A stretch of 33,903 bases of DNA from CAVRZY01 sp963725415 (GTDB taxonomy: Bacteria > Acidobacteriota > Terriglobia > Bryobacterales > Bryobacteraceae), in contig CAVRZY010000238.1 in the NCBI GenBank assembly GCA_963725415.1, positions 1 through 33,903 on the forward strand, read 5' to 3'. The notes under the pieces are model-generated. The model saw only the letters and a list, made by a program, of their open reading frames with translations, ran no database searches and was not told the origin of the DNA. Below, piece after piece: positions 24,533 to 32,746 of this stretch. Position 1 is the first letter of the stretch; every line of letters begins with the position of its first letter. The translations under genes were made by a program, and so were the position numbers.

Positions 24533-25618
24533 TCAGGTAACCGCCGCCGCCAAGTTGCGGATGCGGACCAGATTGTCAGGCCGCGCCGCCAGAGTGAACA
24601 TCCAGCGCACCAACTCCAGTCCCCGATACCGCAGCTTCCTCATTCCTCCCACCGTCTTCATCCACCCGAAGATCTCCTCGACCCGCTTGCGCTTCCGCTG
24701 GCTGATGAGGTAGCCGGCCTGCCGGGTGGTGCGAGCATCGATCGCGCTCCTACGATTCTTGTTGTTCTGCGCCACGTGCGGCGTCACCTTCAGGTTCCGG
24801 GCCTCGGCTACAAACTCGGCCGTGTCATAGTTCTTATCTGCCCCCAGGGTCACGCGGTGATCGCCGGGAATCGCCTCCGCCATCAGCAGGGCGGCGTCCC
24901 GCTCGGCTGTGCCGTTGGCCAGCAGTACTTCCGCGTTGACCACCAGCCCGTGGCGGTTCTCCATCAGCACATGCCCGCTGTAGCTCAGCTTGGCTTCCTT
25001 GCCCGCTCCCTTCCGAGCCAGCAAGGCGTCCGGGTCGGTCGTGGAGCAGTGTGTCTGGTTGCTGCGCTTCTCGCCGTGAAAGTCCACCGTGGGATTGCCC
25101 GGATCGTCCGCCGGCGGCTGCTCCTCGTGGTCTGCCCGTTTGAAGCTCTTCAGGCTCGCCCAGGCCTCCAGCAGCGTGCCGTCCACCGTAAAATGCTCGT
25201 CGGAAACCAGCTCCGAAGCTTTGGCCTCTTGCAGCACCAACTGGAACAAGAGCTTGGCGACATCGGCTTCCAGCAGGCGGTCGCGATTCTTGCTGAAGAC
25301 CGTTGCGTCCCAGACCGGCTCGTCCATGTTCAATCCCACGAACCAGCGGAACAACAGGTTATAGTCCAGTTGCTCCATCAGCATCCGCTCGCTGCGGATG
25401 GTGTAGAAGATCTGCAGCAGAAGCGCCCGCAGCAGCCTCTCCGGCGGGATCGAGGGCCGCCCAATCTCGGAATACATGGCCGAGAACTCGGCCGACAATT
25501 GGTTGAGAATGCGGTCCGTCATCTGGCGGATCGCCCGCAGCGGGTGGTCCTGGGGAACTCGCTGTTCCAGCGAGAGGTAGCTGAACATGGCCGATTGCTG
25601 GAGGTCTGTGCCGCGCAT
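24533..25618 (-). CDS. IS5-family transposase, copy 2
   Basis: Identical in translation to copy 1 along 361 residues, apart from one cluster near the C-terminus: FTLAARPDNLVRIRN instead of FTLAAAAYNLVRIRN. The DNA there (24575-24590) differs at several neighbouring bases and is best explained by two compensating single-base indels. The change removes the conserved Tyr of the 'YNLVR' helix, so copy 2 may be weakened. All three catalytic acidic residues are kept. Confidence 0.92.
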   Translation of the reverse strand: MRGTDLQQSAMFSYLSLEQRVPQDHPLRAIRQMTDRILNQLSAEFSAMYSEIGRPSIPPERLLRALLLQIFYTIRSERMLMEQLDYNLLFRWFVGLNMDEPVWDATVFSKNRDRLLEADVAKLLFQLVLQEAKASELVSDEHFTVDGTLLEAWASLKSFKRADHEEQPPADDPGNPTVDFHGEKRSNQTHCSTTDPDALLARKGAGKEAKLSYSGHVLMENRHGLVVNAEVLLANGTAERDAALLMAEAIPGDHRVTLGADKNYDTAEFVAEARNLKVTPHVAQNNKNRRSAIDARTTRQAGYLISQRKRKRVEEIFGWMKTVGGMRKLRYRGLELVRWMFTLAARPDNLVRIRNLAAAVT

Positions 25619-25620
25619 AG

Positions 25621-25650
25621 ATAAAACAATTATACAACAAAATGTTTTAT
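25621..25650 (-). promoter_or_regulatory. Transposase promoter inside an inverted repeat (copy 2)
   Basis: The same TATAAT (25634-25629) and 8-bp inverted repeat as in copy 1. Confidence 0.5.
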
Positions 25651-25719
25651 TCGTAACCTCCGAGACTTACTTTTTCAGCACCCTGCTAGTATCGAATTAT
25701 CGGTAAACTAGGGGGGAAT

Positions 25720-27081
25720 ATGACGAACCGAAGTGCGCCTGCCATCCTGTGCCTTCTCGTGGCGGTGATGGTTGCATCTGGACAGACCGCAATTGTGTAA
25801 TGGCCGAGCAGGACTGCTTCGTGTCCGGCGACCGGACTCGGGCGAAGCCTCCCAGTCGAGCTGCGCGACGTCAACGATATTTTGTACAATTATCGGGTCG
25901 ATATCAGCGTAAAGCCGTCTGTACCGATCGACTTCCCGAACATCCAGGGTGCTTTCGGGGGGGTGGCTCTCCGGCAACGAACTCAGCCTGCCACTACTTG
26001 TCTTGAGGTGCTTCAGCATGCGTATCAAAACTGGACCGACCTGAGCAACAAGTTCAAGGATGACCCAAACCTGACGCCACATCCCGATAAAGAGACTGGG
26101 AAGTATAGCAGCGTATCGATCGCGGATACGCAGGCCGCGTGGACCGTCCTGGTGAACTCCGAGGTGTTCCAGAACTTCACCCGCGAAATGGACTGCCTGC
26201 GGACGGGTAGCTGTCTTACCTCAAGACAACCTTGCGCGTTCTCTGGCGAGCAGCAGCAGACATATGAGGGGCTACAGAAGGGGCAGGTCCGCCTCCAGCA
26301 GCTCGGAGCGAAGATCACAGCCGAACACGTGATTCGCTCGGCTGCTAGTCTTCAGCCTGGGGTTGACAATGAAGTCACAATCGTGGTGAGCGAACGGTTT
26401 CAAAACCAGCCCACGTTGAACGGCGAGCAGACATTCAAATGCACGCTCCAGGTCAATGTTCTGTCCCTATCAGCCGGACCGCTGTTCTCGGCGCTAGCTT
26501 TTCGTCAGTATACGGTTGTACGGCAGCCAACTGTGACGAATGGTCAGCCGCCGTCGAACGGCTTCAACTCCCTCGCAGTTGAAAACAGATCCGGCCTGCA
26601 GCCGCTCGGCGCGGCTTTGTTGAATTACGAGATTCCTGGCTTGAAGGGCCTCAAACGTATCCAAGACGTTTTCGGCTTTACGATCTCAACAGGCCCAACA
26701 TTCCGTATTGGAGGGTCCAGTGAAGCGTCGAGTTTCGGGTATTTCGGCGGGATCGCGATCCACCTGTGGAATCGGTTCTATATCACTCCGGGTGTCCACG
26801 TTGGCGAGTTTGCCGATTTCCCCCCCGGCTTTGTTGAACATTCTGTCGTCCCTGACGGGTTCAGCCAACTGACGCCAGTGAAGCGGTGGACAGCGAAGTT
26901 CGGTGTTGGCGTAACGTACCGGACGAACACCTTCAGCGGGATAAACTTCGGCGCGGCGCGTACGGTCACGCCCGGCACTCCCACGCCGAGCAGTCAAACC
27001 CCAAGCAGCGCTGCGAGCGGTGGCAAGGGTGCAACTGGCGGCGGGACCGGCGGCACACCCCCACCCGAGAACCCAAAGTGA
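25720..27081 (+). pseudogene. Secreted, possibly outer-membrane protein gene with an in-frame TAA after the signal peptide
   Basis: An ATG at 25720, three bases after a G-rich stretch, opens a classical signal peptide (APAILCLLVAVMVASGQ), but the 27th codon is TAA (25798-25800). The same frame then continues without interruption for 427 codons: RSLPVELRDVNDILYNYRVD, then TFKCTLQVNVLSLSAGPLFS. A beta-strand-rich C-terminal region follows (FGFTISTGPTFRIGG, FGYFGGIAIHLWNRFYITPG, FGVGVTYRTNTFSGIN) that looks like an outer-membrane barrel. It ends in a Gly/Thr/Pro-rich tail. Because the frame is the same on both sides, a single base change explains the stop. Without it the protein has about 453 residues. 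A TTG at 25882 could start a leaderless-secretion form, which would be meaningless for an exported protein. Family unknown. Confidence 0.7.
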
Positions 27082-27098
27082 GGCGGTGACAGCCGCCT
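27081..27098 (+). terminator. Hairpin directly after the secreted-protein gene
   Basis: AGGCGG-TGACAG-CCGCCT begins at the last base of the TGA stop codon. The stem is perfect but no T-tract follows, so termination activity is uncertain. Confidence 0.4.
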
Positions 27099-27528
27099 GC
27101 GGAGGGCACCCTTCCAATGCAGCTCGCGGACGGCGGTGAACAGGCCAAGGCCGTGCCCGGCAACGTGATGTCTTTCAAACAAACCTGTTGGGCCGAGAGC
27201 GGCGGGTGCCCGCAGCGTCAGGGTTAAGCGCCGATTGCTTTCCCTGGGATTCGCAGTCGTCCGCGGCTGAGAATCATGACTACCCGTGTGGGTAGCCAAA
27301 ACCAGCTTCAGAACACAACAGGACGTCATGTAACCCTGGTTTCTCGCGCAACGCTGCGCGTCTCCGTCTGTCGGGCGAGCAGACTTCCGGTGTGAGGCAA
27401 AGCAAGGCGCCGCGGGTACCGTGCGGAAGCTCCGGCAGACATGGTGCTCAGCAGAAAGACCAGCGGTTTGACGTGCCGATTCCTTGAGGGCCCGAGGCTG
27501 CGGCAGGCACCCGGCCTGCGCAAACCGG
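27099..27528. other. Non-coding interval with two hairpins
   Basis: 430 bases with no convincing gene. Two perfect small hairpins are seen: CTACCC-GTGT-GGGTAG (27280-27295) and CGCGCA-ACGC-TGCGCG (27345-27360). Its right part should contain the outer end of the decayed transposase element that follows. Confidence 0.45.
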
Positions 27529-28269
27529 CTATGCCGCTTCGCGCCAGTTGTACCGATGATAGAGGCCGCCGAGACGCGGGCTGGAAATCACCGTCGCTTC
27601 GGGCGACGGCTTCTGCTCAACAGGCCGGCAATTCGGCGTGTCCTTGTCAAGGGCATGGTGAATGCGGTCCGGGTGGTGGTAGTTCACGTAATCACGGATC
27701 AGCCGGCGCAGATGTTGTTCGTTCAGCGCGATGACGTGGTCGAGAATCTCGCGCCGGCAACTTCCGATCCAGCGTTCCGGGATACCATTCTGCCACGGCG
27801 CCTGGACGCTCGTTCGTTTGGGTTTCAGACCGGTCGCCTTCAAGAAATCGACAACGTCGGTATCGAATTTCGAATCGCGATCGAAGATCGCGTAACGATA
27901 CGGACCAGCTTCGGGAAAAACCTCCCGCAACTGTTGCACGACCCACTCGGCTGTGGGGTTTCGGGTCACGTTGAAGTGCCGGATCTTGCGGCGTCCGTGG
28001 GCGATGACGAAGTAGAGACGAAAACCAGCGCGGTGCCAGCGGATGACGCTCTCGGGCTTCACGATGACAAGGACGTCGGTCCAGCGGGACCAAAGCTCTC
28101 GCAGAGTGGTCCAGAAGAGCCGGTCCAGCCGATTCAGACGGGGACGGGGCCGTTTCCGTTTGAGGACCTCGATTTGCTGTCGGAGAGCGAGAACTTCGAG
28201 GGCGGTGTCGCCGCGACTGCGGAGGAACGCGCGGATGGCAGCGAGGATTGAGAGGATGAATTCGGCCAT
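27529..28269 (-). pseudogene. rve-type (IS481/IS3-like) transposase with internal in-frame deletion
   Basis: The 246-residue frame is open and starts normally (FILSILAAIRAFLRSRGDTA, then LEVLALRQQIEVLKRKRPRP). It ends normally too (SVQAPWQNGIPERWIGSCRR with the catalytic Glu, then NYHHPDRIHHALDKDTPNCR and RLGGLYHRYNWREAA). In between, WHRAGFRLY runs straight into FVIAHGRRKIRHFNVTRNPT. In full-length relatives about 100 residues lie here, including the helix-turn-helix part and the strand with the first catalytic Asp. The second Asp (AIFDRDSKFD) is kept. With one of three catalytic residues missing the protein cannot be an active transposase. The exact in-frame join is what keeps it looking like a gene. 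Confidence 0.8.
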
Positions 28270-28402
28270 GAACTGACGGTTGTAACCTGGCGTAACGTCG
28301 TTGCGTCAGACAGGAGTGGCGCGCTCGCAAGCCATTGATTTCAGGCCGTGATACGCTCTTGTCTACACACAGCGGTTGGTGAGAGGCACACTCGCGGCGC
28401 CG

Positions 28403-29206
28403 TCAATGTACATCCGCTTCAACGCCGCGGGCAGTCGAGGAGCCGGTTCCACTGGCTACCCCACAAGCGCGCGTTGCCTTTCTGACCACCAGTAGCTCGG
28501 TGATCCCGAAGAAGTAGAGCCGGGAAGCCATGACCGTGAAGCCTTTGTCCCGGAAAATGTCCCGCAGTTGAAGTCGGTCCGGGAAGCACTGAAGGCTTTC
28601 GGCGATGTAGCCGTACACCTCATGATTGCGGTGAAGGAGTGACCCCCAGAATCCCGCCCACACCTTCAGAATCCAATACTCCAACCGCTGGGGGAGCCTG
28701 GCGTTTGGCTTCGAGAAATCAAGAAAGGCAGCTACCCCCTCCGGCTTTAGAGCCCGACGTATCTCCTCGATCGCAACCTCCAGGTCCGGCGCGTTCCGGA
28801 GTGCGTACCCCCCGGTGATGACGTCCACGGATCCTGTGGCGAACTCGATACAGTCCATGTCTTGATTGACGAAACGGACGTTTGGGAATGTATTGCGGCG
28901 ACGGGCAAGATCCAGCATCGGCTCCGTGATGTCCAGCCCGACAATGCGGCCTTGCGGGTACTTCCTGGCAAGCAGAAACGTGATGTCTCCCGTGCCGCAT
29001 GCAAGGTCCACGCACAGTGGACTTTCACACCAGGGTAACAAGGCGACCAAGTCGCGCTTCCAATGCGTGTCGCGCCAGAACGAGAGGGCTCGCGTGATGA
29101 AGTCGTACTTGGGTGCGATCTCGGCGAAGACCTTTTCGTTGTAGTACCTCTTCTTCTCCGGCGTCTTGAGGTGATCGACGATTCTCAATGTGAAGCGCGC
29201 TGCCAT
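28403..29206 (-). CDS. UbiE/COQ5-like SAM-dependent methyltransferase, partner of the type III PKS
   Basis: A 267-residue class I methyltransferase. SAM-binding motif I is VDLACGTGDITF (66-77); an acidic residue ends strand 2 (GLDITEPMLDLARRR, 90-104). TGGYALRNAPDLEVAIEEIR (131-150) and ALKPEGVAAFLDFSKP match the UbiE/MenG family. True UbiE enzymes methylate quinone precursors. This one begins only 24 bases after the polyketide synthase gene, so it more likely methylates the PKS product, as in other bacterial type III PKS clusters. The last 25 or so residues (ATRACGVASGTGSSTARG) look atypical and may mark a broken 3' junction. The third gene frequently found in such clusters, a flavin-dependent oxidoreductase, is absent. 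Confidence 0.88.
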   Translation of the reverse strand: MAARFTLRIVDHLKTPEKKRYYNEKVFAEIAPKYDFITRALSFWRDTHWKRDLVALLPWCESPLCVDLACGTGDITFLLARKYPQGRIVGLDITEPMLDLARRRNTFPNVRFVNQDMDCIEFATGSVDVITGGYALRNAPDLEVAIEEIRRALKPEGVAAFLDFSKPNARLPQRLEYWILKVWAGFWGSLLHRNHEVYGYIAESLQCFPDRLQLRDIFRDKGFTVMASRLYFFGITELLVVRKATRACGVASGTGSSTARGVEADVH

Positions 29207-29230
29207 ACGCCAGACCTCATCACGATTCGA

Positions 29231-30343
29231 TCACCACTTCATCAAGCGAAGGACGGCTGTTTCAACCGTTAGCCCAGGACCGAAGGCGATCGCACAGACA
29301 CGCTCATCACGGGCTTCCACGGAATCGGTCTCCAACAGTTCCTTCAAAACGAACAAGCTGGTGGCACTGCTCATGTTGCCGTACCTATGCAGCACGTCGC
29401 GAGAGGCCTGGATCTGTTCCGGCGTCAGCAGCAGTTCGCTCTGCACCTTGTCAAGAATGGCCTTTCCCCCCGGATGGACGGCCCAGCGGCCGATATCCGC
29501 CACGCGTAAGCCGCTGGCCGCCAGGGTTGGCTCGATGAGGGACCGGATATTGGCGCCGATGACGTCTGGGACATACGTGGACAGCGTGATCTCAAACCCC
29601 TTGTCGCCTATGCGCCACGCCATGTCTTTTTCGGCCCCCGGAATCAGTGCGGACGCGAAACTGTCGATACGGTATGAGTTCCGGCCTGCCGGCGGTTCCC
29701 GCGCGCTTACGATGGCAGCGGCGGCCCCGTCGGCGAAGATCGCGTTAGCCAGGAGGGAGTCCAGCCCGTCTTCGAAATGGAGATGCAGGCTGCAGAGTTC
29801 GACGGACACGACTAGGACCAGGGCCGAGGGATCGGCTTGGCAGAACTGCCACGCCATCCGAAGAGCGGGCAAAGCGGCGTAACAACCCATGAAGCCCAAC
29901 GCGTAACGCTGCGTGGAAGGGCGCATGTTGACTTCGCGTACGATGTAATAGTCCGGCCCCGGGTTGGAGAAGCCGGTACAGGTGGCGGTGATGACGTGAG
30001 TGACGTCCGCCGGGGTCGCCCCCGGACACCGCCCAATGGCGCGGCGGGCCACGTCCACCGACATTCGCCTTGCCTCTCGTACAAACCGCTCGTTGCGTTC
30101 CCGGGTTCCAGGTTCCACGGGTTTTCCGTCTGGGCCGGTCTTGAACAGGGTATCCGCAGCTCCCGGTCTGAACTCGCCGAGAACGCTGTACCGAGTCCCA
30201 ATGCCGGAGTTCCGGTAGACGCGACTGACCAGACGGTGCTGTTTGTCGCCGTCGAGCCGGGATTTCATCTGCTCACTGGCAAACTCCTGGGAATAGGCGT
30301 TCTCAGGCACTAGTGTCTCAATGTGCTGAACGTAGACGGGCAC
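29231..30343 (-). CDS. Type III polyketide synthase (chalcone/stilbene synthase family)
   Basis: A 370-residue thiolase-fold enzyme with complete catalytic triad: C154 in ALGFMGCYAALPALRMA, H290 in WAVHPGGKAILD and N323 in RYGNMSSAT. The family signature near the C-terminus (AIAFGPGLTVETAVLR, 351-366) is also present. Such enzymes condense an acyl-CoA starter with malonyl-CoA units to make pyrones, resorcinols or similar phenolic lipids. The small 'gatekeeper' residues cannot be interpreted without alignment. The start is GTG at 30343 with GGAGAG six bases upstream. It is the first gene of a two-gene operon with the methyltransferase, and the operon is enclosed by transposon debris on both sides. 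Confidence 0.95.
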   Translation of the reverse strand: MPVYVQHIETLVPENAYSQEFASEQMKSRLDGDKQHRLVSRVYRNSGIGTRYSVLGEFRPGAADTLFKTGPDGKPVEPGTRERNERFVREARRMSVDVARRAIGRCPGATPADVTHVITATCTGFSNPGPDYYIVREVNMRPSTQRYALGFMGCYAALPALRMAWQFCQADPSALVLVVSVELCSLHLHFEDGLDSLLANAIFADGAAAAIVSAREPPAGRNSYRIDSFASALIPGAEKDMAWRIGDKGFEITLSTYVPDVIGANIRSLIEPTLAASGLRVADIGRWAVHPGGKAILDKVQSELLLTPEQIQASRDVLHRYGNMSSATSLFVLKELLETDSVEARDERVCAIAFGPGLTVETAVLRLMKW

Positions 30344-30543
30344 GGTTCGCTCTCCACATGGTTAGCGCCAGGGTCGCTAACAGGTTTCCACTGCGCGTTT
30401 CAGTACTCAGACAGTCCTGGTAGGGACGCCGGTCGCCCGGCACCCCCCGCACAGATCCGTACAGGCAATCATTAGCGCATACGGCTCTTATCTCAGAAAT
30501 CTGGCGGAGAAGCAACACTGCTGCTTTCCGTACACCCGCCAAT
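30344..30543. other. Upstream region of the PKS operon
   Basis: 200 bases without a gene. It should hold the promoter of the polyketide synthase operon. I see no clear -10/-35 pair. Confidence 0.4.
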
Positions 30544-30692
30544 TGTGGTTCCCGCAATCCGGATCTGATTGATAAAATGGGAGTTACACATCTCTCGTCG
30601 ATTCTCTCCCGCCCTCGTGTTCTTTGCATTGCTCGCGTATCTGTTGGCTTCATTCCGAAGCCGTGCGGGTCTGCAGATTAAGATCCTCCCGT
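30544..30692 (+). pseudogene. Terminal fragment of an rve-type transposase element (same family as 22510-22690)
   Basis: It starts TGTGGTTCCCGCAA and follows the 22690-22510 copy almost word by word (GGATCTGATTGATAA, GGGAGTT, TCGATTCTC, CCCTCGT). It then encodes ALLAYLLASFRSRAGLQIKI before a stop. The copy is more degraded than its relative and ends where another element begins. Confidence 0.7.
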
Positions 30693-30772
30693 AGCGTCCA
30701 AAAACTCCATCTGCTTCAGATCATGCAGTTTGCAGAGCCCTTTACGATGCTCTTGGCTGCTATCCTGTGCCA

Positions 30773-31140
30773 ATGCGCCGGACCTTCGACCCGTTTCGAT
30801 TGCTCGTGGTTTCCATCGCCGGTTGGTTGAACCAGCAACAGCGCGACGCGATCGATTACCTCCGCGAAGAAAACCGGGTACTGCGGGAGCAACTCGGCGA
30901 CAAGCGACTCCGCCTGAACGGTGACCAACGCCGGCGCTTGGCAGCCAAGGCCAAGATGCTCGGGCGTCGCATTCTTCGGGAAGTCGCGACAATCGTCACG
31001 CCTGAAACCCTCCTGACCTGGCACCGGAAGTTGATCGCCCAAGAGTACGATGGGAACAAAAACCGTGGCCCGGGTCGACCCTGAACCAGGGATGAGATTG
31101 AGGACTTGGTCGTTCGCATGGCAACGGAGAACCGGGATTA
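30773..31140 (+). pseudogene. Integrase-type transposase N-terminus, nonsense-mutated and truncated
   Basis: It begins MRRTFDPFRLLVVSIAGWLN and contains a coiled-coil-like stretch (QRDAIDYLREENRVLREQLG) and ETLLTWHRKLIAQEYDG, as in acidobacterial rve-type transposases. A TGA interrupts it at 31081-31083 after GPGRP. The same frame goes on with TRDEIEDLVVRMATENRDY and then breaks off at about 31140, where unrelated sequence starts. The catalytic core is entirely missing. Confidence 0.75.
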
Positions 31141-31271
31141 TGTTGAGCGCTCACTTATGTTGAGTTGAGAGGGCGCGGGTGCGGATTTCCCTGCTGCTCA
31201 TGTAGGGTCCACTTCACATAACTTGTTTCCGGCGAGCGCTCTTGTCTCCATGGAGAGCGAAGGAGGCAAGA

Positions 31272-32531
31272 ATGCAAATCGAAGCCTATTGGAACGGTCT
31301 CTTCGACGTCCGTTGGGAAGATGCGCCGCTTGGGCCCGAGGCCATTCGCCTGATGCAACACCTCCGCTCATTGGGCTACCAGGAGCGGACGCGCCGTGCT
31401 TACGGTCTCATGGTGGTGCATCTGGGGAGAGTTTTGGCCCTCCGGGGATCCGTCGACGCTGGCCGACTGAATGAGGAGACTGTAGAAGATTTTGTTCGTC
31501 ACCATTTGCCATGGTGTCGTTGTTATCGTCGAACGCCACATAAGCAGTACGTCCATAGCCGGCGGGCACTGGGTCATCTCCTCGCCTTGTTGCGCGCGGA
31601 AGGTACGATTCCGCCTGTCCGCGAGACCGTCCCGCCATATCACGATCTCCTGGAACGCTACTGTCACTTCTTGGTCCATGATCGCGGTTTGGCTGCTCGA
31701 ACCGTGGGTACCTACACAGGATTCGTCCGCGATTTTCTGGCAGGCCAGCGACCGGATATCACGCCTGCAGGATTGTCTCAACTGAAGCCGGATGATCTGG
31801 TTGCCTTTAGTCGTGAGAGGGGCTCGGGGTTGGGGACGTCATCCTGGAACCACCTGGTCTTGTCGCTTTCATCCTTCTACCGCTGGATTGGGCTTCAAGG
31901 GCATGACGCACGACACCTGATCGATGTTTTGCCGCTCCGCCGGCGATACCGACTGGCCGATGTGCCGTGCGCCCTGAGTTGGGACCAGGTACAACGGTTG
32001 GTTGCCGCAGTGGATCGGCAGGCCTCCGATGGCCTGCGGAACTACGCCATGATGCTGCTGATGGCGACCTATGGCTTACGCGGATGCGAGGTGCGCGGCC
32101 TTCGCCTGGACGACATTAACTGGGAACGGAAGGAACTCACAATCCATGCTTCCAAGACCGGTCACTCTCGTCAGCTTCCTCTGAATCGTCTCGTCGGCGA
32201 AGCAATCCTGGACTACTTGCGGCGTGAGCGCCCTGCGTCGTTGTGCCGAGAAATATTCCTCTCGCGTCGACCTCCACAGGGCCCTTTGCACAACAAGTTC
32301 TACCGCTGGGTTGCTCGCTGCTTCGATAGGGCCGGGCTGGATACCCCTCACCGAGGGCCCCATACTCTCCGCCACTCGCTTGCCGTTCACCTGCTTCGCC
32401 GAGGTGAAACGCTGAAAGGCATCGGAGATCTGCTCGGACACAAGAACGTAGAAAGCACGTTCATCTACACGAAGCTGCAGGTCGAAGACCTGAGGCAGGT
32501 AGCGCTGGACCCGGCGGAGGTGGTCTCATGA
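31272..32531 (+). CDS. Tyrosine recombinase (integrase), possibly from a multi-recombinase element
   Basis: A 419-residue site-specific recombinase. All six catalytic positions of the C-terminal domain are present: R270 (YGLRGCEVR), K295 (HASKTGHSR), H364 and R367 (HTLRHS), H390 (LLGHKN) and Y399 (FIYTK). The N-terminal half holds a SAM-like DNA-binding domain (about 125-210, ending FYRWIGL) preceded by an extra 120 residues. The start at 31272 has AGGAGG five bases away. An ATG overlapping the stop (ATGA at 32528) starts a 23-codon frame. Such overlaps are typical of recombinase trios (RIT elements and Tn554-like sets), so this may be the sole survivor of one. No cargo gene or obvious attachment site was found. 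Confidence 0.92.
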   Translation: MQIEAYWNGLFDVRWEDAPLGPEAIRLMQHLRSLGYQERTRRAYGLMVVHLGRVLALRGSVDAGRLNEETVEDFVRHHLPWCRCYRRTPHKQYVHSRRALGHLLALLRAEGTIPPVRETVPPYHDLLERYCHFLVHDRGLAARTVGTYTGFVRDFLAGQRPDITPAGLSQLKPDDLVAFSRERGSGLGTSSWNHLVLSLSSFYRWIGLQGHDARHLIDVLPLRRRYRLADVPCALSWDQVQRLVAAVDRQASDGLRNYAMMLLMATYGLRGCEVRGLRLDDINWERKELTIHASKTGHSRQLPLNRLVGEAILDYLRRERPASLCREIFLSRRPPQGPLHNKFYRWVARCFDRAGLDTPHRGPHTLRHSLAVHLLRRGETLKGIGDLLGHKNVESTFIYTKLQVEDLRQVALDPAEVVS

Positions 32532-32599
32532 CACCTGAATTATGCACACAACCACGCTTCCAACGGGTCGTTCGGTCGGCTGATCCTCACCGTGGCTGA
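32528..32599 (+). pseudogene. Short frame coupled to the recombinase stop
   Basis: ATG overlaps the recombinase TGA by four bases and opens 23 codons (MTPELCTQPRFQRVVRSADP...). It is too short to classify. It could be the first codons of a second recombinase that has been cut away. Confidence 0.3.
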
Positions 32600-32697
32600 G
32601 TAAGTCGGTCTGATTCTTCCTGCTTCATCGGCCTCCAGAAGTGAGGTGCGCGCCAAGCCCAGCTTCGAAGTCGCTTGCTGCGTTGAGCTTGCAGTCG

Positions 32698-32717
32698 GTG
32701 CATAAAATTTTATGCAC
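32698..32717. repeat. Perfect 20-bp AT-rich palindrome
   Basis: GTGCATAAAATTTTATGCAC is fully self-complementary. It lies in the 215-base interval between the recombinase gene and the convergent IS1380 transposase. TTATGCACA also occurs next to the recombinase stop (near 32542). It could be a recombination site, an element end or an operator. Confidence 0.75.
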
Positions 32718-32746
32718 AGCTGCGGTAGGCCCGGCCAGGCTCGGCT

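Larger units (their letters stand above)
24356..25686 (-). mobile_element. IS5-family element, copy 2 (1331 bp)
   Basis: The same length, ends and orientation as copy 1, offset by 1393 bases. The left flank is TTAG and the right flank CTAG, so a four-base duplication would be imperfect while a TA duplication is perfect. The right end lies only 33 bases before the ATG of the secreted-protein gene at 25720, so it probably displaced that gene's promoter. Confidence 0.9.

Noticed and set aside
28403..29206. Menaquinone/ubiquinone biosynthesis gene ubiE/menG
   Set aside because: The fold is right, but the 24-base spacing behind a type III PKS and the lack of other quinone genes favour a role on the PKS product.
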